Counted from the first letter of the stretch, positions 1 through 7,133 are shown. The stretch is DNA of 11,552 nucleotides from an archaeon (GCA_016550425.1 JABXGS010000218.1:1-11552), one strand, 5' to 3'. Numbers and translations are program-made. Notes: generated by a model not told the origin, from the letters alone.

Positions 1-703
1 CACTTTTTTCTGAAATTGTAGTAGCCTGTTTTACCTTTTCAACTAGAATCGGATGACGTAATCTGGCAACCGTTGGTACGGTCACAAACCGAAAGGGATT
101 GCGTTCAAAGTTCGCCTTCTTTCGTGGTGGACGTATTTTTCCTAATTCAACACCTGACCGTGTATGACTTACACGAGTCGTTACTCGGAGTAACACCGGT
201 TGTTCAAGCTTCTCTGATAAATCAAACGCGGCGATGGTCATATCTTTTGCTTCTTGAGGGTCTGCGGGTTCAAGCATTGTTGTATCGCCTAGCATGGCAT
301 ACAACCGATTATCCTGTTCATTTTGTGAGCTCCAACAGCCGGGATCATCTGCAGAGACAATAACGAGTCCTGCTCGAACGCCGATGTAATTTAAAGTCAT
401 GAAGGCGTCAGATGCGACATTGAGACCAACATGTTTCATAATAACGAGTGCGCGTGCGTTGGCTACGGCTGCCGCTCCGGCTACTTCCATTGCAACTTTT
501 TCGTTAGTGCAGTATTCAAAGAAATAATTGCCTTTCTTAGCCGCATGAGAAAGACTATCACCGATTTCCGACGAAGGAGTACCAGGATAGGTTGCTGCAA
601 GTTCCAATCCCGCTTCTATTGCTCCACGCGCAATAGCTTCATTTCCTAATAGCAGATAATGTTTACCGGGACTACCCTTTGTTAGAATCTCAGACATGTC
701 CAT
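1..703 (-). CDS. iorA: Indolepyruvate ferredoxin oxidoreductase, alpha subunit (N-terminal part, runs off the window)
   Basis: Read on the minus strand from ATG at 703; 234 codons are visible and the frame stays open to the edge. IorA with IorB oxidatively decarboxylates aryl-pyruvates such as indolepyruvate to acyl-CoA, passing electrons to ferredoxin, in aromatic amino acid breakdown. Seen: the thiamine-diphosphate pyrimidine-binding domain, with YPGTPSSE (39-46), NEKVA (67-71, the Glu expected to activate the cofactor), MKHVGLNVASD (89-99), DDPG (119-122) and SSQNEQDNR (125-133), followed by LRVTTRVSH. These are family hallmarks. The usual DDPGPHSS is DDPGCWSS here. The C-terminal diphosphate-binding and ferredoxin-like 4Fe-4S parts would lie beyond the window. 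The start is supported by GGTGAT six bases upstream; ATG at 697 is an alternative without that spacing. The truncation is only the window edge. Confidence 0.95.
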   Translation of the reverse strand, partial: MDMSEILTKGSPGKHYLLLGNEAIARGAIEAGLELAATYPGTPSSEIGDSLSHAAKKGNYFFEYCTNEKVAMEVAGAAAVANARALVIMKHVGLNVASDAFMTLNYIGVRAGLVIVSADDPGCWSSQNEQDNRLYAMLGDTTMLEPADPQEAKDMTIAAFDLSEKLEQPVLLRVTTRVSHTRSGVELGKIRPPRKKANFERNPFRFVTVPTVARLRHPILVEKVKQATTISEKS

Positions 704-723
704 CGAAATCACCTGTTGGCAAA

Positions 724-735
724 CCGTTTAAACGG
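724..735. promoter_or_regulatory. 12-base perfect palindrome in the iorA/762 divergent intergenic region
   Basis: CCGTTTAAACGG reads identically on both strands and lies between divergent starts at 703 and 762. Its centre is about 26 bases from the iorA start and about 32 from the other. The TTTAAA core could be a TATA-like element used in both directions, or the palindrome could be an operator. No binding protein is implied by sequence alone. If it were the iorA TATA box, the transcript would begin near the ATG and omit the visible GGTGAT, so an upstream element such as the AT stretch near 742-757 may serve iorA instead. Confidence 0.4.
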
Positions 736-761
736 AGTTACAATACACTATTTTACAGTTT

Positions 762-1184
762 GTGATTTATGGTAAAAGCTGGTGGCATCTAGTGGACCAA
801 TGGCACATTATTCTCGAATCGAAAGAGTTGGCATTTAGTGATGTACTAGATAAAACTGGGGCACTAATGATTCGTCCAAGATACATCAATGAATTAAAGG
901 CGATATCACAAAATCATAGGGTACCATTTCAGGTAAAATCTCCTGAAGGCATTAACAAACTCCCTTCAAGTTATTTTGTTGTCGAGTTAATTAGCTCCGA
1001 TAATCATGTTCATTCAGTAATGGGGCTTTTTGAGTATGCTTATGGGGCCATTAGACTGGTCGGTCTAAATAGCGAAGAACTCACGAATAAAAGTGGGGAC
1101 GACATGGTTGCATTCTTTGAAGCTCCTCTTCAAAAGAAAACTAAACTGACTATTCGTGTTTTTGAAGCCAGAAGTGATTCCTAA
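762..1184 (+). CDS. Unrecognised 140-residue protein
   Basis: I do not recognise this family. The product is soluble: no membrane segment, signal peptide or cysteine cluster is visible. The N-terminal part has paired Trp residues (7-8) and alternates charged and hydrophobic residues. The middle (about 70-105) is more hydrophobic and strand-like, and the C-terminus ends in a strand (KLTIRVFEA) suggesting an alpha/beta or beta-rich single domain. The GTG start lacks a clear ribosome binding site; a later GTG (codon 11) is possible. The palindrome with a TTTAAA core is about 30 bases upstream, which would fit a short-leader archaeal promoter. It converges on the CCA enzyme gene with a 17-base gap. 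Codon use resembles the neighbours, and the compact tail-to-tail layout supports a real gene. Confidence 0.65.
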   Translation: MIYGKSWWHLVDQWHIILESKELAFSDVLDKTGALMIRPRYINELKAISQNHRVPFQVKSPEGINKLPSSYFVVELISSDNHVHSVMGLFEYAYGAIRLVGLNSEELTNKSGDDMVAFFEAPLQKKTKLTIRVFEARSDS

Positions 1185-1201
1185 TTCGAAGGGATATTAA
1201 T

Positions 1202-2626
1202 TTATTCAAGTTTGGAAAATGGCTGTACTGCATGAATAAGGATCCATAGTGCCTGCTTTCCAATATCTAAGAATCCTGTCTTACTAATTCTAATAATCCG
1301 AAGTTTTGGGGAGATTTGGTTCTGAAATAGAAAATATCGGATTGCCTTCTCTACATCCGTAAACTCTCTTTTGATTGTGACATAATACTGTCCGTTTTTC
1401 AAAAATGCACGAGGATGTCTTTTTAGAAATTGTTTAGAACCTTCAATGTAATCCTGTTTGGGCCCTTCTCTTGTGTACGAACGGCTTATCTGATTTTTCT
1501 CAACATAGAGTGACACTGCAAAGATATTCTTCTGAAAAAGCTCTTCGAAAATCACTTTTCCAAATCGTGATTCCCCCGTTGGTTCTTGTTTAAGAAATTT
1601 TGAAAGTTTAGTAAAATACCTGTAAAGTTTATCCCGAGTTTTTGTGTAATGCCACCCTGTGGAATCTTCAAACTCTATAACAACATAATTTGGTTCTATC
1701 TGTTTCATTTCCGCAGATGATAAGATCGGTACTGGTTTTCTTTCAAAGAACTTCAATGTGGGAGCGTTCAAGAACTCCTCTGCCTTGTATGTTGTGTACC
1801 GATAAGCACGTTTTGAAACACTAGCAACAACATTCCGGTTAGGATCTGTCGGATCTGATATGACAAAGAAGTCCTGTGGAAATTTCCGTTGGATTAATTC
1901 AGAGCTTCGATTGAAGTAATCAAGTGGTTGCGGGTTATGTTGCGTTAAGTATTTCAAAGCAGATTCAAGCGATTGCATATGGAAGATTAGCATTTCCGTG
2001 CTTAAACCCGTGAATCCGCTTCGTCCTACTGGGCTTGAATCTCCGTAAACAAATACTGATTGAAAGAAGGCTTTTAGAAGACGCACTTCATCGCGTTGAT
2101 TTTTGGTCAGATGTTCGTCCACAAATTTCGAGTGATGTGGTGTACGATCAACAGCGGTGATTGGACCATTGGTGAAGATATACTCTTGAGTTAAATCAAA
2201 ACAAAATACGATATCGACCTTGTAATCACCGATTTGCGCTATAAGATAAGGATGCTCTGCGTATGCCACATGTAACTCTGTTGGATTTAATCGTTTCATT
2301 GCTGGAAGCGCGATGGTCTTAACCATTTTCTTCAAATATCGACGGATTACAGATTTCGAGTAACTATTTTTTTCTGTTAATTTCGATATATTCGAAACTG
2401 CTAATCCTACGAATATATCCAGTTCATTCCAATCTCTAAGTTGAGTTTGTTTTCGTCCGGATGACCCTTCTAGTTCAATATATTCAGCATCAACTTTCTT
2501 TGTTTTAATTTCTTGACCTAGAGCTCTACGCACTCGATTAAAAACCTCGTATGTCTTTTTCACTTCAGGCTCAGTTGGTCGGATTTTACGTAGACTTTCA
2601 ATGCGAATTTTATCAAGAATAGACAT
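1202..2626 (-). CDS. cca: CCA-adding enzyme (tRNA nucleotidyltransferase), archaeal class I, with variant active-site motifs
   Basis: Adds or repairs the 3' CCA end of tRNA from CTP and ATP without a nucleic acid template. The best diagnostic block is TAVDRTPHHSKFVDEHL with RDEVRLLKAFF (about 157-188), typical of archaeal CCA enzymes, followed by the GFTGLSTEMLIFH block (204-216). The polymerase-beta-type head shows GSSGR (54-58), an acidic pair E68-L-D70 and a third carboxylate D138 in VDIVFCFD. Usual archaeal forms read GSxAR, DxD and VDxVP, so the first metal-binding Asp appears as Glu and the Pro after the third Asp as Phe. Length (474) is normal. The start is ATG with no Shine-Dalgarno. 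A TATA-like CTTAAAAG (2657-2650) sits about 27 bases upstream, predicting a leaderless message. It is divergent from the Lrp-type gene at 2697. Confidence 0.9.
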   Translation of the reverse strand: MSILDKIRIESLRKIRPTEPEVKKTYEVFNRVRRALGQEIKTKKVDAEYIELEGSSGRKQTQLRDWNELDIFVGLAVSNISKLTEKNSYSKSVIRRYLKKMVKTIALPAMKRLNPTELHVAYAEHPYLIAQIGDYKVDIVFCFDLTQEYIFTNGPITAVDRTPHHSKFVDEHLTKNQRDEVRLLKAFFQSVFVYGDSSPVGRSGFTGLSTEMLIFHMQSLESALKYLTQHNPQPLDYFNRSSELIQRKFPQDFFVISDPTDPNRNVVASVSKRAYRYTTYKAEEFLNAPTLKFFERKPVPILSSAEMKQIEPNYVVIEFEDSTGWHYTKTRDKLYRYFTKLSKFLKQEPTGESRFGKVIFEELFQKNIFAVSLYVEKNQISRSYTREGPKQDYIEGSKQFLKRHPRAFLKNGQYYVTIKREFTDVEKAIRYFLFQNQISPKLRIIRISKTGFLDIGKQALWILIHAVQPFSKLE

Positions 2627-2649
2627 CTATTGCTTTGTTGGCGACTAGG

Positions 2650-2657
2650 CTTTTAAG
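2650..2657 (-). promoter_or_regulatory. TATA-like box for the CCA enzyme, possibly shared with the divergent Lrp gene
   Basis: Minus-strand CTTAAAAG is centred about 27 bases before the CCA enzyme ATG, the distance from TATA box to transcription start in archaea, so the message would be leaderless. This fits the absence of a ribosome binding site. On the plus strand the same AT-rich stretch (2651-2666) would place a start near 2680, giving a short leader carrying GGGAG (2683-2687) before the ATG at 2697. Both uses are inferred. Confidence 0.45.
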
Positions 2658-2696
2658 TCATAAAGCCTAAGCCCTATTTCGAGGGAGCCCTTCCGT

Positions 2697-3152
2697 ATGT
2701 TAGACGAAGTGGATTTACAGATTCTCCAGGTTCTCCAATCTAACTCTCGAATATCATTTTCTGAGCTTGGTCGTAGTGTTAGCCTCAGTGCAACTGCAGC
2801 ACGCAATCGAATTAATAGTCTTGTTTCCCGAGGAATCATTACAAAGCTTGGAGCTGAACTAGATTGGGTGAAAATCGGATGGCCAATCCAATCTCTCCTA
2901 CTTATTCGAACCGAACATGGGAGAGCTGAAGCCGTTACAAAACAACTTCAAAAAATTCCCCAAATCCTATCTATAACAAAAACAGCTGGTAATGTTGATT
3001 TGGTTGTACGTTTATTAGCAAGCGGAGTTTCTGACTTTACCAATCTCTTACATAAATCACTATCAAAAATCTCTGATATCACGAGTATTAACACTCTCAT
3101 GATATTAGACGAAGTCAATAATACTCCACCACTATTATCAGAGTCCAAATAA
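2697..3152 (+). CDS. Lrp/AsnC family transcriptional regulator
   Basis: A 151-residue protein with the two-part plan of the feast/famine regulators. A winged helix-turn-helix lies at about 1-50 (LDEVDLQILQVLQSNSRISFSELGRSV, then SATAARNRINSLVSRGIITK). A C-terminal ACT-like RAM domain at about 65-140 includes QSLLLIRTEHG and GNVDLVVRLLA, where effector binding and oligomer formation usually take place. The ligand cannot be read from sequence. The ATG is preceded by GGGAG with nine bases between. Its stop is one base from the stop of the convergent AMMECR1 gene, so the two transcripts must overlap at their 3' ends. Divergent pairing with the CCA enzyme gene does not itself show regulation of it. 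Confidence 0.88.
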   Translation: MLDEVDLQILQVLQSNSRISFSELGRSVSLSATAARNRINSLVSRGIITKLGAELDWVKIGWPIQSLLLIRTEHGRAEAVTKQLQKIPQILSITKTAGNVDLVVRLLASGVSDFTNLLHKSLSKISDITSINTLMILDEVNNTPPLLSESK

Positions 3153-3153
3153 T

Positions 3154-3819
3154 CTAGAATTTTCGTTCTATGATTTCACCATTAGGTGCAGTTTCAGCAA
3201 AAATCTGTGCTTGAAACTTGAAAATTTTAACATCTAAATCCAGAAAACAGGAAGATGGTAATCCTGCTTTCTGACAACAACCTTGTAAAAACTCTTCAGC
3301 ATTCCAGTCTTGCTCAGGAGCTACTTGCGGAAGAAGAAGGCCTCGATGCCAACCTTTTCCATGAACGATTAGACCGTCCCTACCGATGATAACATGCTGT
3401 GAAAGTTTTGTTCTATCTTCAATTACGATTTCTTCAGGTTGTGTTAGAACACTAATTTCAATCAAGATCGAGTTAAATTCATTCTCGTGAACAGGAGGAA
3501 ACCGCGGGTCATCAAAGGCGGAGCTTAATGCTGCTCTCCGAGTAGCCTCGATCAGAGATAATGGCTGTTGGTGACTACTTGGGCTGGGTTGTAGGTGACC
3601 GATACATCCTCTTAGATCCCACTCGGTTCTTTTAATGGATCCACGTTTTTTCAAGGTAACAAAAACGCCACGAGGTTCAAGCAAAGTGTCTGGCAGCCTT
3701 TCGGGAAGGTCTTCTAGTTGCTTTCCACGGAAAGAGCTTTCAATCACCTTTCGTGCATATTGAATCAGGGTGGTTCCTTCATCCAAACTGAGTAGTCGTG
3801 ACAATTCATGAGCCTCCAA
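3154..3819 (-). CDS. AMMECR1 family protein
   Basis: Family hallmarks are all present: GVFVTLKK (51-58), LRGCIG (69-74), AFDDPRFPPV (101-110), EISVLT (121-126), DGLIVHGKGWHRGLLLPQVA (148-167, read as one block) and a Cys-rich C-terminal part near CCQKAGL (181-187). AMMECR1 proteins occur in all domains. Some are encoded beside MEMO-like and radical SAM proteins. The exact biochemical role in archaea is not established, and the conserved LRGCIG Cys is the likely functional centre. The start is uncertain. TTG at 3819 lies five bases after the CBS gene stop without a clear ribosome binding site. TTG at 3804 (codon 6) has GGAGG eight bases before it and would begin at LSRLLSLDEG, close to where family members usually begin. 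It is co-transcribed with the CBS gene by position. Confidence 0.93.
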   Translation of the reverse strand: MEAHELSRLLSLDEGTTLIQYARKVIESSFRGKQLEDLPERLPDTLLEPRGVFVTLKKRGSIKRTEWDLRGCIGHLQPSPSSHQQPLSLIEATRRAALSSAFDDPRFPPVHENEFNSILIEISVLTQPEEIVIEDRTKLSQHVIIGRDGLIVHGKGWHRGLLLPQVAPEQDWNAEEFLQGCCQKAGLPSSCFLDLDVKIFKFQAQIFAETAPNGEIIERKF

Positions 3820-3824
3820 ATGGC

Positions 3825-4643
3825 TCAGGTTTTTTTCTGAGGTATAAATCGATTGGCCACCAATTGGACGAGATTACGTCTTATCAAAATATTCTCCATC
3901 ATTCCCTTTTTCATCACGGGTAAAAGATGCTGATGCTCTTTAAGAAGTAGATTAGCTGCTTTACTGACTTTCATGTTAGGTTTAGTTGTCAGTTCAGTTC
4001 GAGTAAGTATGTTGGAAACAAGAAAATCGCGCAATCTCGTACTTTGATATTTAGCGGGGGTTTCGCGCCGAAATGCCACGAAGCCCAAGGCTAAACGTTT
4101 CTTCGTAACCAATCCAACAACCTTTCCTTCGTCAAAAACAGGTAATCCTGGCAAATTCTCCGTTAATAATACTTGACGCGCGTGAACTACACGGTCAGTT
4201 AGAGCCACGCTAATTGGGTTTTCTAATTGGAGGTCACCCACACTTATGTTATCAACATCCAGACATTGCCGCACAAAATGTGTATTTGTAATGATTCCTA
4301 TGATCTCCTCATCTTTCACAACTGGCAAGGCGCGTTCCTTACGTTTATAGAGCCTTTCAGCGGCATGAAACATGTCTGTTGTTGGTTCAACGAATTCGGG
4401 GTTTAGCTCCATAACTGAACTGATGTGGATACTTGCGGGTGATAATTTTCCAGCTCGCGCGGATCCTAATCGGTCAACAATATCCATTTCTGTAATCAAT
4501 CCGATCAGACGATTTTCTTCGGTTACTGGAATCGCAGATATACCTAATTTTTCCATTACGTCCAATGCGACAGGTATTGTTTGATCCTTATCGATGGTCT
4601 TTACTGGGGCAGCCATAACTTTCTCTACTTGCACCAACCTCAC
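3825..4643 (-). CDS. Protein with four CBS domains (two Bateman modules)
   Basis: Four CBS repeats cover nearly the whole 272 residues: about 7-58 (VMAAPVKTI to GLITEMDIV), 76-126 (VMELNPEFV to GIITNTHFV), 138-187 (ENPISVALT to GLVTKKRLA) and 208-264 (ILTRTELTT to a degenerate ENILIRRNLV). There is no attached enzyme or channel domain, so it is a stand-alone sensor, probably binding adenine nucleotides; the ligand and partner are unknown. The fourth repeat has lost the usual GxxT. The start is uncertain: GTG at 4643 begins the open frame used, but the TATA-like TTATAATAAA (4660-4651) predicts transcription starting near 4630, which would favour GTG at 4634 or even ATG at 4616. It lies between NFACT (71 bases upstream) and AMMECR1 (5 bases downstream). 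Confidence 0.92.
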   Translation of the reverse strand: MRLVQVEKVMAAPVKTIDKDQTIPVALDVMEKLGISAIPVTEENRLIGLITEMDIVDRLGSARAGKLSPASIHISSVMELNPEFVEPTTDMFHAAERLYKRKERALPVVKDEEIIGIITNTHFVRQCLDVDNISVGDLQLENPISVALTDRVVHARQVLLTENLPGLPVFDEGKVVGLVTKKRLALGFVAFRRETPAKYQSTRLRDFLVSNILTRTELTTKPNMKVSKAANLLLKEHQHLLPVMKKGMMENILIRRNLVQLVANRFIPQKKT

Positions 4644-4650
4644 CTTAGTA

Positions 4651-4660
4651 TTTATTATAA
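4651..4660 (-). promoter_or_regulatory. TATA-like box for the CBS-domain gene
   Basis: Minus-strand TTATAATAAA, in the 71-base gap after NFACT, is the clearest TATA-like element nearby. It suggests the CBS-AMMECR1 pair can be transcribed apart from NFACT. A start about 26 bases downstream would fall inside the annotated 5' end of the CBS gene, so the true start codon may be internal. Confidence 0.4.
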
Positions 4661-4714
4661 CTAATTCACTTCAAAATAGTTTGGCTCTTACATGGGATGA
4701 ATAAAATCTGCTGT

Positions 4715-6724
4715 TTATTCGCTTACAAAGGCTACAGGACCAGGAGGTAAGACTGCGATAATTTCATCAATACTCAAAGCTTGGATTTGCACTCTCATCG
4801 ACTCGGGGAATTGATTTGCAAACTGCGAGCGTAAATGTTTTGCAGCATCCGAGACTTTCATTCTTCCAGGAATCAGATTCACCAACACTTCTGTTTGCCC
4901 TTGAATTGGTGGCTTCGGGCCTGCAATAATAATCGGAAAACCTTCTTCAACAATAACTCCCACCGCAATTTCTACTGGTGCATTCCGCACATAGTTTCTC
5001 TCTCCACGCACCATAACTGAACCTTTTGGTAGAAACTCTCCAGATGGTGCACTTAAAGAAACTTGATCACTGTTAACCCAATAAGTATCAGCTGCACTCC
5101 ATCCTGCTTTCCAAGCCCGAGAATAGCTGACTGCAAAGGTAGCAATCTCTTGCAACTCAGTCTCTGTAACCTTTTGTCCTTCAGTTTTTGCAATCACAAC
5201 AGGAGCCCCAGCAAAATCTGCGTGAAAAAGCAAATCAGGCTCATCAAGATATTTGCGGATTAATTGCTGATTACTTCCAGCATCGCGTCCTCCAAGAACT
5301 AGTATACCTTTTGATGTTCTAAACCATCGAAACTTCTCATACCAACGTTTTTTACGCCGAAGAACCGGTTTCTCTGTCACCACTTGTTCTAAATCTTCTT
5401 CGTGTTTCTCTCGAAGTTTGGTGATTTTTGTTTCTGTGTCTTCAATGGCTATTGCTGCACCTTTGACTTTCTTCTCTAGTTGCTTGCTGCGTTGAAATAA
5501 TTGGTTAGCGTTATCAGTAGCAGATAATCGAATATCTAATGTTATTGATTGCTCTCTGAACTGAATATGAACTCGTCCTGCATGCTGCTCGATTTTTCGA
5601 AAAATCATCGCTGCGGGGATTTCTTTGCGCTTTCCCTCTTCAAGTCGTTTAGAGATTTCATTCCATGAGAGATTCTGTTGACGTGCTTCTTGAATTGTGG
5701 ATAGAAGTTCTTCTACAATTGGGAGGTTTTGGTAGATGGTATTAGCTGATTCGCGGCTTTGGACAGCCCGGGATTGCATAGTATTCAGGTGTTCTTGTTG
5801 CTGATTTCGTAACCGTTGAAGTTTTACCAGCTCCTGTTGATATTTTTGCTCTACGTGATCTACGGCAATGTCCTCAGTATGTGATGAATAGAACTCATCC
5901 AGGGCCTCATTGAAGTTGGCAAAATTCTTCCTCTTAGCTTTTGGATGCAAAGCACTTGTCAGAGGAACAACCCGAACCGGTTCCTCCTCCTCATTGAAAA
6001 TAATTTGTGGACTTAAAGCTTCTTCAGCCAGCGTCTGGAAATATCTCTTCAATTCGGTATGGAGGGTTTTCCTTTTTTTCGCATCTAGACTAGACGCTAT
6101 TGCTGTTGGTTCTAGTTTAGCAGTTGCCAGGATCTCCTCAACAGTTGTTCCACTCATATTCAAGTTCCGTGCTAATGTGCGAATTAGCTCATGATCAGAT
6201 TGGTCCAGTATCTCATTCAAGTTTTTTAGTGAAATCTTTCGTGGGTCCATGGCTCTGAGTGGAGGAAACTGAAATGGGGCTCCACGTACTATATCCCGGT
6301 CTCTCATACGCCGAAAGGTCATCGCTGAAATAATTCGGTTCTGGGGATCGAGTAAAATGGCATTTCCACCACCAAAGAGCTCAATGACTAAAGTAAAACG
6401 TTTTTCTGGGGGTCCAGCTCGAAGATATACTACCCTATCAAAATCGTGTTGCTCGATTTCTGAAATTTTATGATCACGTAGTTGCTTTCGGAGTGCTTTG
6501 CAAAACGCGCGAAGTTTCGCCTCCCTCTCATAGGTTAAAGCTGTAAGGTGCATGCGCTTGCCAGGTTCAATTAATAACCAAATTTTATTAGGTGAATCAG
6601 AACTGAGCTTAAAAAGCAGCGTACCGTTAAGTTGATAAATATTCAGAATCCATCTCCCGACTACTATATCCTTGATTTCGCGCAACATGACGAAAACATC
6701 GGAAGCAGACATACTTGAATTCAC
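4715..6724 (-). CDS. NFACT family protein (archaeal Rqc2/NEMF homologue)
   Basis: A 669-residue protein of the family that includes eukaryotic NEMF/Rqc2 and bacterial RqcH. Those bind large ribosomal subunits holding a stalled peptidyl-tRNA, and Rqc2/RqcH add residues to the chain's C-terminus. Seen in order: NFACT-N (about 5-170) with NIYQLNG (28-34) and ELFGGGNAILLD (115-126); helix-hairpin-helix-like segment (about 175-240); coiled-coil helices rich in Q, E, K and R (about 290-355 and 410-458); NFACT-R (about 461-590) with WYEKFRWF (461-468), GGRDAGSNQQL (478-488) and DLLFHADFAGAPVV (507-520). Whether this archaeal protein makes C-terminal tails is unknown. The GTG start has GGTGAG five bases upstream; ATG at 6712 is an alternative. 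It is divergent from the EMC6-like gene across 12 bases. Confidence 0.95.
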   Translation of the reverse strand: MNSSMSASDVFVMLREIKDIVVGRWILNIYQLNGTLLFKLSSDSPNKIWLLIEPGKRMHLTALTYEREAKLRAFCKALRKQLRDHKISEIEQHDFDRVVYLRAGPPEKRFTLVIELFGGGNAILLDPQNRIISAMTFRRMRDRDIVRGAPFQFPPLRAMDPRKISLKNLNEILDQSDHELIRTLARNLNMSGTTVEEILATAKLEPTAIASSLDAKKRKTLHTELKRYFQTLAEEALSPQIIFNEEEEPVRVVPLTSALHPKAKRKNFANFNEALDEFYSSHTEDIAVDHVEQKYQQELVKLQRLRNQQQEHLNTMQSRAVQSRESANTIYQNLPIVEELLSTIQEARQQNLSWNEISKRLEEGKRKEIPAAMIFRKIEQHAGRVHIQFREQSITLDIRLSATDNANQLFQRSKQLEKKVKGAAIAIEDTETKITKLREKHEEDLEQVVTEKPVLRRKKRWYEKFRWFRTSKGILVLGGRDAGSNQQLIRKYLDEPDLLFHADFAGAPVVIAKTEGQKVTETELQEIATFAVSYSRAWKAGWSAADTYWVNSDQVSLSAPSGEFLPKGSVMVRGERNYVRNAPVEIAVGVIVEEGFPIIIAGPKPPIQGQTEVLVNLIPGRMKVSDAAKHLRSQFANQFPESMRVQIQALSIDEIIAVLPPGPVAFVSE

Positions 6725-6736
6725 GGAGGCTCACCA
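6725..6736. promoter_or_regulatory. Twelve-base divergent gap made of two opposed ribosome binding sites
   Basis: Plus-strand GGAGG (6725-6729) lies seven bases before TTG at 6737. Minus-strand GGTGAG (6735-6730) lies five bases before GTG at 6724. Together they take up 11 of the 12 bases between the two genes. Both match the archaeal 16S rRNA tail complement, supporting the non-ATG starts chosen on both sides. No room remains for promoters, so each gene's promoter must lie inside the other's coding sequence; AT-rich 6741-6751 is one weak candidate for NFACT. Confidence 0.7.
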
Positions 6737-7093
6737 TTGTCTAAAAAATATCTTCCCGACGAACCCTTACCTTGGAACCAATTTTGGCGTAATCGCATTA
6801 CTCCTGAAGATTTGATTTATTATACCAGGCTAATTTTTGGTCTTATTGGAGCAGCAATTGCATCAGCCTTTAACTTTTCGGGTCTCTTAGGGCTGGTAGG
6901 CTTCTTTGTAGGTATCATCTTGGTTGTTGTATCATATTTAATTCCAATCTACATTCTAGGCGTGGATCCCCAAGAAATCGGTGGGCACGGAAAGGGACTC
7001 ATGAAAGGTCTGGGAACAGGAGCATTGATTTTCCTCGTAGTTTGGTTCTTAGTATTTAATTTCATTTATTATTATTCAGCAATAACTCCTTGA
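6737..7093 (+). CDS. EMC6/RAB5IF (OPTI)-like three-helix membrane protein
   Basis: A 118-residue protein with a charged, Trp-containing N-terminus (PWNQFWRNRITPEDL, 12-26) and three hydrophobic segments at about 27-45, 48-73 and 92-112. The second and third are joined by a polar Gly-rich loop (DPQEIGGHGKG, 77-87). From memory, human RAB5IF/OPTI shows the same pattern: a D-rich segment running into IYWFRQ (here IYYTRL), then a GFLGIAGF-like turn (here GLLGLVGF, 49-56), an acidic loop ending in GG, and a final W-containing helix ending in aromatic residues (here VVWFLVFNFIYYY). EMC6 shares this plan. In eukaryotes EMC6 and OPTI pair with Oxa1-superfamily insertases (EMC3, TMCO1) at the ER. A partner role for an archaeal Oxa1-type insertase is inference. 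The TTG start has GGAGG at ideal spacing. Alternative: an unrelated three-helix protein. Confidence 0.72.
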   Translation: MSKKYLPDEPLPWNQFWRNRITPEDLIYYTRLIFGLIGAAIASAFNFSGLLGLVGFFVGIILVVVSYLIPIYILGVDPQEIGGHGKGLMKGLGTGALIFLVVWFLVFNFIYYYSAITP

Positions 7094-7133
7094 ACTTCAT
7101 TAAGGATTTCGTCTAAAAAACTGGGGTCTTTTG

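Noticed and set aside
73..649. Open plus-strand frames at 73-363 and 431-649
   Set aside because: They lie opposite the clearly conserved iorA coding sequence on the minus strand and show no family features.
3824..3840. CTCAG/CTGAG stem around a T run at the CBS-AMMECR1 junction, as a terminator
   Set aside because: Only a five-base stem, the T run is on the wrong strand for the minus genes, and AMMECR1 begins at once downstream.
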